Below, piece by piece: positions 44,776-54,339 of a DNA stretch of 64,000 bases. The stretch is from Neocallimastix lanati (nom. inval.) (Eukaryota; Neocallimastigomycota; Neocallimastigomycetes; Neocallimastigales; Neocallimastigaceae), in assembly GCA_016946835.1 (NCBI GenBank), contig JACVTC010000066.1, positions 519,501 to 583,500 of the forward strand. Direction: 5' to 3'. A model generated the notes under the pieces. The model worked only from the letters and a program-made list of their open reading frames with translations, was not told the origin of the DNA and did not search any database. Each line of letters starts with the position of its first letter. Within the stretch, counting starts at the first letter, position 1. The position numbers and the translations under genes were made by a program.

Positions 44776-46320
44776 AGAACTATTAAATTATATAACCAGT
44801 TAGGTAAATTTTATTTTTTATAATTACTATTATTATTATTATTATTATTATTTAGATGCTCCCAAATGAGAATTGTAATGATAAAGAATTAAATATTATT
44901 ATTTTTCTAGGCTTTTAGTTTATTTGCAGATTTAAATTTTTTTTTATTTTTTAAATTAATTTGATAAATATAATAACTAGACTAAATTTCACTCTTTTAT
45001 GCCTTTACAACAAAATAAAAAACCGGGCAGGAGTTACTAAATAGAGGTATATACAAGACCTCAAAATAAAAAATTATAAACTATATATTTTAAAGTCGTT
45101 TTACCTTCATGACCAACCTATAGCCTTCGGTGACGATAGTTCCTTATTCGCCAGAGCTTATTCGAATAGAGCAACCACCGAACTGTTGAAGTTGGTTGGT
45201 AGGAGGTGGTTTTCTTTTAATCCACACACTCTTTACACTCTAGGGTTTTGAAGCTCGTTTATATTCAAATAATTAACGGCTATAGTTTCTAACCTACTGA
45301 AACTAGTTAATAACCGCCGAAACTCAGTTTATGAGCTCTAACCGGTTCTAGGTATATTTAAATTTATATTTACCTGTAATATTCTTTAAAAAGTCTCAAG
45401 AACTGTAGAACTTCTTAAATAATTTTTTATGTCAATTTTTTTTTTTTTTTTTTAACGCATAGAAGATTTTCGGTATTCCTTAGAGAAAGTTATTAATACT
45501 AAAACCTTATGACCTTTTAAAAACTGACAGATTCCAGAAACAAAGTTAAGCCCAAAGAGCGATGACAGACACTAAAGAAAAGGTATAATCGAAAGTGAGA
45601 ACAAAGAACCAGGAACAGAAACCGAGTTCAAAACTAAGAAATCTAAAAGAAAACTGAAAAAGGATTAAACCATAAGTAGAAACCAAAAAGAAGCCAAAAA
45701 CAAAAGGAAACCGAAGATCTGAGGGTACCAAAAAAAAAAAAATACCCGAAAAACTGAAAAAAACAGAAGATACAAGATTCAGAAAAAATTCGGAAGAATT
45801 CTAAAAAAAAACCAAACAAAAGACAGATATATCAAGGCGCAACTTTTCTTTTGTGTTTGGGTGTTTTTTAACAGAATATTATAATAAATATAAAAAACAG
45901 TGAAATAAAAATTTCCTTTTTTAATTTTCTTTTATTTTTTTTTAAAATTTTATTATTTTATACTTATTATAATAGTATAAGCCGCTAGGGTTGATATAGT
46001 ATTAATATTTTTTTACAAAGAGCTTTATTAAAAATTAAGTTTTATTAACTAAAGAATTAAAATAAAAAACACAAAGAAAAGAATATTTTTTAATTATGAA
46101 TTTTACTTATATTTATATTTTTTTTCAAAAGTTTAAGTTATTAAAAAATAAAAAATAAAAGATTCTAAAAAGTTCTTAAAAATCGAAAAATTTAGAAAAA
46201 ATAGAAAATAATAGGATTAAAAATATAGTAGAATAAATTTTAATTAATGAAACATAAGAATTATCAAGAAATTCTAGTAATTTCTTGAACTATAAAGAAT
46301 CTTCTAGATATTTTAAAATA
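44776..46320. other. LTR/leader-like region with a purine-rich strand
   Basis: 44820-45000 is AT-rich. 45090-45370 has unusually high GC for this locus and short inverted motifs (ACCAACCTATAG / GTTGGTTGGTAGG; TAACCGCCGAA / CTAACCGGTTC), as in an LTR or leader of the neighbouring gypsy fossil. 45530-45830 is strongly purine-rich on plus with recurring AGAAACCGA/AAAACTGAAAA-like units. The 61-codon minus ORF over it is a product of that bias. 45840-46320 is plain AT. Role unknown. Confidence 0.4.
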
Positions 46321-46340
46321 AAACTAAAAAATAATAATAA

Positions 46341-47050
46341 GTGTGAATCGAATCCTAAGTAGTTTGATCCATGGTATTTGTTACTAAAAACTATACCAGT
46401 AATAATATTCCTTACAGTTTGATCCGGAACTAGCTTATTTACTTCAAATAAGCATATATAAAATAGATAAAAAGAAAAAAAAAATGTTTATAATTATGAA
46501 ATTATTTAAAATTAAAATAGTTATAATAAAAAAAAAATTTATTCACAATAAAATTATTTATAATAAAAATAATTATCTATAAATTGTTTTTAATATAATA
46601 AATACAGAAATGTTTAATTCTGTATAAAATTAAATCGTTTGACAATACTAACTATTATTTTTATTGTTTTCTCCAAAATAGATTATTATTTTCTGTATTC
46701 TTTTTTGATTCTGTTATAATTAATAGTAATGCTAGTGCGAGTGCATTACAGATTTTTTTTAAATTGCAGTGTTTTATTTATGCCTGTTAATATGTTTTAT
46801 GATTGGATACAAGTTTGATTTATATATAAACTTTACCGAACAATTAATTATAAAAAAAAAAAAAGTTGTAAACTCGTATCAACGCCTACAACCAATTTAT
46901 AAAATGAAAAGTTAAGCCAAAAAAAAAAATATCATTTAAATTCAACCTAACAAAAATAACAAAAAGATCAACAAGTCATAGGTAGTTTATTAATACTTAG
47001 CGGTTTAGTACTCGACCTGATATTATATTCTTGGTATCAACGACATCTAG
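46341..47050 (+). repeat. LTR-like relic with primer-site-like motif
   Basis: 46341-46356 carries a B-box-like GGATTCGATTCAC on minus. 46640-46870 repeats the family seen at 40420-40680 in opposite orientation (TTTTATGATTGGATACAAGT, then a TATA-like TTATATATAAAC). At 47035 TGGTATCAACGACATC resembles a primer-binding site of the TGG type, TGGTATCA being the common start for initiator-Met-type primers. No internal coding follows; the element is gone. Confidence 0.45.
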
Positions 47051-47261
47051 AAAAAAAAAGTTATAAATCCAAATTTAGTTGAAGAGAGGGATAAAAAAAA
47101 ACATTAAACGTATTATGAAGAACTTAAAAAAAAAAAAAAAAAAAAAGAAGTAATCCAAAAATTATGGTATTTAAATTTAATAATTTTTTTTTTTTTAACT
47201 TAAAAACAAAAAAAAAACAAAAAAAAAAAACAAAAAAAAAAATAAAAGAATTTAATTATAT

Positions 47262-47445
47262 ATTGATATAGAAGCCAGCGATGAAAAGGTGATACAGATA
47301 CTTGAAGGTCAAACCACCTTGGTTACCCTTTTTTTTTATGAGAAAAGGTAATAGAAGGAGAAGCTTAGTTTTCAAAGCAACAACAAACCATATATCACAC
47401 TTTTATCTACTACTGAAAATGAATATAACGGTATGGTTAAATGGA

Positions 47446-47470
<25 letters not shown>
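47262..47470 (+). pseudogene. Coding-like island, unrecognised
   Basis: A GC-richer island between poly-A runs. One frame reads YIDIEASDEKVIQILEGQTT LVTLFFYEK before a stop; another reads VFKATTNHISHFYLLLKMNI TVWLNGL into a poly-A tract. Neither has a start or length that would support a gene, and 47500-47900 holds more such scraps separated by A or T homopolymers. It looks like a host gene broken up by homopolymer growth. Family unknown. Confidence 0.25.
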
Positions 47471-47481
<11 letters not shown>

Positions 47482-48049
47482 AAAAAAAAGCCTTATGGTA
47501 TAAGAATTTTTTATTCCCATGAATTAGGAATAAAAAAATTTTGAAGGAAGTTTAGTCATTAAACGTTGATTAATCAAGCTACTATTTTATAATTTTTTTA
47601 AAAAAAAAAAAAAATTTTTTTGAAAAAAAAAAAAAAAAAAAAGAAACTCTAAAAGTAAAGACTTAAATATTATCCAATTTAAAAAAAAAAAAAAAAAAAA
47701 ATATATCACAAAATTAGAGAAATTTAGTTCGTCGTAAACTATTTGACTATATTGCAATAGAGAAGACCCACAAATGAATCTTACCCTACGGAATTTACAA
47801 AAATATATATATAATATATATATATTTTTTTTTTTTTTTTTAAGTGGACCATCGACGATGACCTAGTTTAGAAATAATATTCTTTCAAAAAAAAATTTTT
47901 TTTAACCAAAATTAAACACTAGGAGGGGACGGTAAAATATATATATATAAAGTTTTATTTTTAACTTTAATATAATAAATAAATTATGTTATTAATAATA
48001 TTTTTATGTTTTATGATACCCACAAACAAAAAAAAAATATTTATGTAGC

Positions 48050-48111
48050 TCGTAAATAATAATAATTATTTTTAATAATAATAATAATAATTTTTAATAA
48101 TAATAATAATA

Positions 48112-48156
<45 letters not shown>

Positions 48157-48180
48157 TTTATTTAGAAGTAAAAAAAAAAA
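48050..48180. repeat. AAT/ATT microsatellite
   Basis: Runs of AAT units turning into a long ATT tract at about 48112-48158, flanked by TA dinucleotide tracts at 48249-48262 and 48317-48345. Host-type simple repeat DNA. Confidence 0.8.
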
Positions 48181-48319
48181 AAAAAAAGGAAAAAAAAAAA
48201 AAAAAAAGGATCAACAATAAAATTATGAAAAACAAATTGATGAATATCTATATATATATATATTTTTTTTAATTTTGTTTTTTGTAATAATAATAATTTT
48301 TAATAAAATTTTATTTTCA

Positions 48320-48355
<36 letters not shown>

Positions 48356-48854
48356 TTTCATTTTATACATTATTAATATATATATTATATATCTTTTTTT
48401 TATTTTTTATTTTTTTTCTAAATATATTTAATGTTTTATTTTTTAGTTATAATGTATACAATATTTCAAAAATAAAAAATATTGTATACATTATAAATAT
48501 ATATATATATATTTATATATATATATATATTTTTTTTTTCAATATTTCAACAAAAACCTTTCCAAGGGTATTAAGCTACCATGATAAACTTTTTTTTTTT
48601 ATTTCTCTAGTTTAATATTTTCTTAAGAAATTATTAAATACTTTACATTTTTTTTTTTTAATTTAATACAAAAAAAAAAAATAGTGGATTCATCTATGAT
48701 AATAATAATTTATCATTTTTTTTTTTTTTTAAAAAAAAAAAAAAACCCATAAACTTTTTTACTGTTTTTTTTTTTTAAAAAAAAAAAAGGCTAACAATAA
48801 ATTGAAGGATTGGCCTCAAAGTGGCAAAGACTGAGACTGATGGTGAAAATTTTA

Positions 48855-49152
48855 AACAAAAATATAAAATAAAAAATAAAAAAATAAAAAATAATAAATA
48901 AAAAATTAAAAAATAAAAAAATAAAAAAATAAAAAAATAAAAAAATAAAAAATAAAAAAATAAAAAAATAAAAAATAAAAAAATAAAAAAATAAAAAATA
49001 AAAAAATAAAAAAAATAAAAAATAAAAAAATAAAAAAATAAAAAAATAAAAAAATAAAAAAATAAAAAAATAAAAAAATAAAAAATAAAAAAATAAAAAA
49101 ATAAAAAAATAAAAAAATAAAAAAATAAAAAAATAAAAAAATAAAAAAATAA
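48855..49152. repeat. A(5-8)T microsatellite array
   Basis: About 300 bp of AAAAAAT-type units, 6-8 bases each, near-perfect. It produces long artificial minus frames of Phe/Leu/Ile that are not genes. It ends beside a small GC-richer patch (49170-49230). Confidence 0.9.
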
Positions 49153-49344
49153 GATAAAAATAATTCAATATTATTTCCTATGGAAGAGTTCACCCGATCA
49201 TCATCCATGCCATTGAAAGAAAAATGGGGACTTTTTTTATAATATTAAAAGAGGAGAGATCGACCCTAAAATATATTAATAAAATGTATATAAAAAAAAA
49301 ATGTATTAAAAATTTTGTATTCCATTATTCTATAGTAATTTAAA

Positions 49345-49480
49345 TAAATAAAAGTAAATAAATAAATGTAAATAAATAAATATAAATAAATAAATAAATA
49401 AAAGAAATAAATAAAAATAAATAAATAAATAAAAGAAATAATAAGAAATAAATAAAAATAAATAAATAGATAAATAGATA
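49345..49480. repeat. AAAT microsatellite
   Basis: Interrupted (AAAT)n with AAAG and AGAT variants, about 200 bp upstream of the ankyrin gene. Confidence 0.8.
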
Positions 49481-49688
49481 AATAAATTAATTAAAAAAAA
49501 TATATATATAAATATAAATATATATAATTTTTTTTTATTATTTTATTTTTTTTTTTTTTTAATTAAATTTTTTAAACTATATTTAAAAAAAAAAAAAAAA
49601 TTAATTAAAAAAAAAAAAAAAAGAAATTAATTAAAAAAAAGAAAAAATTTAATTAAAAAAAAAATTAAAAAAAAAAAAAATTATATAG

Positions 49689-49718
49689 ATGTATATCTCA
49701 GTAGTATGGAAGGCATAA
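49689..49718 (+). promoter_or_regulatory. Short upstream ORF overlapping the ankyrin start
   Basis: ATG at 49689 opens MYISVVWKA and stops at 49716-49718, overlapping the main ATG (49706) in another frame. If the mRNA 5' end lies in the poly-A-rich leader above it, scanning ribosomes would meet this ATG first. Whether it is in the transcript is unknown. Confidence 0.4.
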
Positions 49719-51475
49719 GTGAAAAGGTGGTTCGCCTGATTAGGGATGATGAGAGTGGTAAGTTGCGGAAGTATATTATAGAAACTTTAAAGAAAGTAAA
49801 ATTTAGTAAGGTATTGTCGATTGCTGCTGCGTTAGTCAGTGACAATCCCAAAGCAGTAAAAGTACTATTTGAGAAGGGAGTTGAGGAGGAGGAGGAGGAG
49901 GAGAAGGAGAAGGAGAGGGACATTGTTAATATCCTCTACGATAATCATTTTTTGAATGCCAAACTCTTAAACTACATTATTCGGAAGGGGTTTGAGATAA
50001 CGCCAAAACTGGTATTACAATTTATCAAAAATAATGAAGGTGAATTGGTAAAAGTCGTGTTTGAAAATTATATATTCAACAATGACTTTATTTTGAAATT
50101 ACTTTTATATTATAGGAATAGAACGACAGTGACGGCTGAGGCACTGAACGATGTCATCTCAAAAGAGTTAAATAAAATTAGTGCCAATGAAAAGGATGAG
50201 GATGGGAATACCTTTTTAATTCATGCCTGTTTCAACAAAAATAAGGATATCGTAAGGTATTTAATAAGGTATGGAGCGGACGTGAACCTCAAGGGCAGCC
50301 ATCACTGTACCCCCTTAGCAGTGGCTGTGGACTATAACCTACTGAACGAGGATACGTTCTATAAGGCAGGGTATGAAAGTGTTGTTAAGGATTTAATTGA
50401 TCATGGGGCCCATGTCAATGAGAAGGGAAACAGCAACATTGACTATGAGAATGACTGTGATTTACCGCTCATCATTGCCATCAACAGTGATGTTGTGAAT
50501 GAAAATGTGATAAGATATTTAGTGGAGCATGGGGCGGATGTCAACGGTGAAGGTCATAACAGCGGCGGCGGCGGCAGCGGGGGCTGTTCACCGCTCATCA
50601 TTGCCTGTGATAAAAGATATGAAACCCTGGTGAAGTATTTAGTGGAGAAAGGCGCGGAGGTCAATAAGGAAGGCTGTACGTATCACGGGAACAGCGGGAC
50701 GCCCCTCACGATTTCGTGTCAGCGTAAACAGGAAAAGATAGTGAAGTGCCTAGTTGACCATGGAGCGGACGTCAATCAAGAAGATGTCCATGGGGTCCTA
50801 CCGTTGGTGGAGGCCTGCTCCAGTGGAAATGAGGCGATTGTGAAGTATTTAATTGATCATGGGGCGAACGTCAATCAGTTCGACAAGAATGGGTTTATGC
50901 CGTTATTTACGGCGATTAAGCGTGGTCATCAAGCCATCACTTGTGACCTACTCCGACATCATGCCAAAGTGGATCAGGAGATCAGCAATATCTATTATAC
51001 GACCGTTAATACGCCCTTACTTCTGGCGTGTAATAATGGCAATGAGGAGTTAGCAAAGCTCCTCGTGGATTACGGCGCGGATGTGAATAAAAAGGGAGGA
51101 AATGGCGACACACCGCTACTCATGGCCTGTCGAGGAGGAAATAAAGAAATTATTATGTATTTAGTGGAACACGGTGCCGACATCGACATGAACGGAAATG
51201 GGGACACGCCGCTGACGATGCTGAGTAGAAATGGTAATGAAGCCATGGTTAAATATTTAGTGGAAGCAGGAGCAGACATTAATAAGGGGGATAGCGATGG
51301 GGATACCCCGTTGATGAACGCCTGTTCCCGAGGTCACCAAAATATAATAAGATATTTAGTGGCGAGTGGAGCAGATATATATCAACAAAATAACAAAGGA
51401 AAAACAGCGCTAACTCTATCTAATCAAACCATTAAAGATTTTATCTTAAATGAATTTACAAAACTAACTAACTAA
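49706..51475 (+). CDS. Ankyrin-repeat protein
   Basis: An intact 589-codon single-exon gene. Residues 1-160 are a helical N-terminal region of degenerate ankyrin-like helices (FSKVLSIAAALVSDNPKAVK), with a Glu-rich insert EEEEEEEKEKE near 80-90. From about 160 to 575 there are roughly eleven ankyrin repeats with the canonical G-TPL--AC--GN--IV-YL--HGADVN pattern, some with short inserts, one of them a Gly-rich stretch near 288. No signal peptide, membrane segment or catalytic domain is visible, so a cytosolic or nuclear protein-binding scaffold is the likely role; its partner cannot be read from sequence. GC is far above the flanks, which are poly-A/poly-T. The start at 49706 is the first in-frame ATG after the homopolymer leader. 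The stop is followed directly by (AAAT)n. It is convergent with the LRR gene 1.4 kb away. Such ankyrin proteins form very large families in anaerobic fungi. Confidence 0.95.
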   Translation: MEGISEKVVRLIRDDESGKLRKYIIETLKKVKFSKVLSIAAALVSDNPKAVKVLFEKGVEEEEEEEKEKERDIVNILYDNHFLNAKLLNYIIRKGFEITPKLVLQFIKNNEGELVKVVFENYIFNNDFILKLLLYYRNRTTVTAEALNDVISKELNKISANEKDEDGNTFLIHACFNKNKDIVRYLIRYGADVNLKGSHHCTPLAVAVDYNLLNEDTFYKAGYESVVKDLIDHGAHVNEKGNSNIDYENDCDLPLIIAINSDVVNENVIRYLVEHGADVNGEGHNSGGGGSGGCSPLIIACDKRYETLVKYLVEKGAEVNKEGCTYHGNSGTPLTISCQRKQEKIVKCLVDHGADVNQEDVHGVLPLVEACSSGNEAIVKYLIDHGANVNQFDKNGFMPLFTAIKRGHQAITCDLLRHHAKVDQEISNIYYTTVNTPLLLACNNGNEELAKLLVDYGADVNKKGGNGDTPLLMACRGGNKEIIMYLVEHGADIDMNGNGDTPLTMLSRNGNEAMVKYLVEAGADINKGDSDGDTPLMNACSRGHQNIIRYLVASGADIYQQNNKGKTALTLSNQTIKDFILNEFTKLTN

Positions 51476-51480
51476 CTCAA

Positions 51481-51511
<31 letters not shown>

Positions 51512-51540
51512 GTATCTATTTAAATATAAATATATTTATA

Positions 51541-51583
<43 letters not shown>

Positions 51584-52208
51584 AATATTATAAAAAAAAA
51601 ATTTATAGATGTAATAAAGAAAAAAAAAATTATTAACGAAAGATTAAGAATGATAAAAACCTTGATAGCAATATACATATGAACAATATAAGAATTTTTA
51701 TTTTTATTTTTATTTTTTATTTTTTATTTTTTAATTTTATTGTCATTTATTTATAGATTTAATAATAACAAAAAAAAAAGATGATAGTATTAAAGAAATG
51801 AAGGAATGAAAAGATTATTTTATATATATATAATTATATATATATATATTTTGTTTATTATTATTTTTTAAATCATCTCTATTTAGTTTCTAAAATAGCT
51901 CTTTTTTTTTTTTTTTTTTTTTTTAAAAAAAAAATTTAGGGTCACTTTCAGATAAATTTTTTTTTTGTTTAATATATATATTTTATTTTTATTTTTATTA
52001 TTATTATTTTTTTATTTTTATTTTTATTTTTATTTTTATTTTTTTTTTTTTAATCCATTTCCAATTAAGAGCATAGTCGCTAGGAGCTAGCTATAGGACT
52101 TTAGAGCCATTAAATTAAAGCAAAGAATTGTAATAATAATTAAGATCATTATTTATTTATTATTAGGATTATTATTAACATTATTATTAGCATTATTATT
52201 ATTATTTT

Positions 52209-52242
<34 letters not shown>

Positions 52243-52908
52243 CATTTTATTAATAAATAACGATAACTTAAAAAATGGAAGATAGAAGATGGAAAAAAAA
52301 AAGATGTAAAGTTTCTTTTTTAAATTATTATTATTATTATTATTATTGTTTTATAAAATTTTATTATAAATATATATATATTTAAATTATAAATAAAAGG
52401 AATTATATATAATAATGGAAAAAAGAAATAAAAATTAAAAATTAAAAACTAATCTATGAAAAAAAAAATTAAATAAATATTATTATTATTATTATTATAT
52501 TTTTATTTTTATTACAATTATTATTATTCTTATTACTATTATTATTTTATATTTTATATTTTATATTTTATATTATATATTTAATATTTTATATTATATT
52601 TATTATGGTATCAAATTAATTTATATTACAATTATGAAAAAAGAATAAAAAAAAAATAAAAATAAACTAAAATAAAATAAAATAAAGTAAAAATAAAAAT
52701 AAATATATAACTACAAAAAAATAAATAAACTATTTATAATTATTTATAAAAAAAAAAAATTCTTTTTTTTTTTTTCTATCTTATCTTTAAAATAAAGTTA
52801 TCTATAATTAAAATACAAGTTTAGTCTTAATTTATAAGATAAACTTTTTTTTTTTTTCATTATTATTATCTAGTGATTTTTTTTTTATTTTAATTTTTTT
52901 TTTTTTTT
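51476..52908. other. Convergent intergenic region
   Basis: About 1.4 kb of homopolymers (for example poly-A at 51551-51580 and 52209-52240, poly-T at 51902-51924), AAT/ATT and TTTTA tracts. One small GC-richer patch with a purine/pyrimidine mix lies at 52060-52125 (AATTAAGAGCATAGTCGCTAG region). No gene. Both neighbours end toward it, so it must hold two 3' UTRs and poly-A signals, which cannot be told from background in such AT-rich DNA. Confidence 0.7.
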
Positions 52909-54279
52909 TTAAATTTCGGAATAAGGTGGTGGATTATTATCTAGATCATGATAATATTGTTGAGTACTGGATTGGACGGCGGCGGCGGTTCCTTCCTCTT
53001 CACATTCTTTTAAATATTTCTTCATCTTTTTACTCATGAACGGTTCCGTACTGTGACCCATGCCCATGCCCATGGTACTAGAGGAATCTCCCTCATAAGT
53101 ATGATTCGAGGTATTTGGAAGGCCACTGCTGCTCGTGGTAGTAGTCGTAGGATGGATCGTAACGGAAGGTATCGTTGATATGGAAGTAGAATCCATCATT
53201 GAATATACTGGTAGTACTGGAAGAGAAGAAGAGGATGTCGCCATTAGAATTTTACTACTACTACTATTACTATTACTATTACTATTACTATTATTATTAC
53301 TACTACTACAACTATTACTACTATTTTGTAATTCTAATTCTAACTCATTAGAAAGATTTTTTTTCACTCTTGGTAGTGACGGTATAGAGTAATTACTATG
53401 ACTATTTGGATTAATGAGGGTACTTGAACTTGCAATGGAAGCCGCGAATGAATTTGAAGTATTAATATTATTGAAATTGCTATAATTTGGATTTGGATTA
53501 AGGTATGAATGAGGATTGGTAGTTGTCGTTGTCGTTGTTGATATCATAGAAGAGGCTACGGTTGGATCTCTTATAATGGTAGGAGCAATGACAATATCCG
53601 CCTCTTTATTGGTGTACATTTTAAAGAAATGTTTTCGAAGGATGATAAAGATGATAGAAGAAATAACGATGACCAGTAAAATGGCCATGATACCGATAAT
53701 AAAGAATTTCATTTCATTACTTAACCCTTGTTGTTTAGGATGATTTAATTCTTGATTTTCCTTTTCAATCCGATCATCCTGAATTTTTTGATCCGCCATT
53801 ATTTCTTGAATATCTTTTTCACTACAGACAGTGTAATTACCGCTTGTTAAGTATTCACAGGTATTTTCTTGATAACATACTAAATGAATATCAGAAAAGT
53901 CACAAGAATTGATTTTATTACCAAAATTTATAATTTTAGCATTTAATTGGGAATTAGAGGATAAACTCCTATTATATTTAATTAATATATATCAATCCAT
54001 TAAATAAATAAATAAATAAATAAATAGAAAATTAATTATTATATATTAAAAAAAAAAAAAAGTTTAAACAATATAGAGGGTTTAATAATATATAGAGAGT
54101 ATAGATAGATTATTCTTAAAAAAAAAAAAATTTAAAATAAAAAAATTAAAAATAAAAAAAATATATATTTACAAGGATGATAATTTTGATAATTCAAATA
54201 AAGTACTTGGTAATTGTTTTAAATTGGTGGCACTTAAATCTCTATAAATAATGAAAGATTAAACAATTATTAATTAGTT

Positions 54280-54339
<60 letters not shown>

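Noticed and set aside
45546-45731. Minus 61-codon Phe/Ser-rich ORF
   Set aside because: Explained by the purine-rich plus strand; no start context or homology-like motif.
48791-49208. Two long minus frames rich in Phe, Leu and Ile
   Set aside because: They are pure translations of the A(5-8)T microsatellite with no protein-like composition.
53135-53743. Plus-strand ORFs over the LRR gene tail
   Set aside because: Antisense shadows of the Ser/Thr/Asn codon repeats of the LRR gene last exon.
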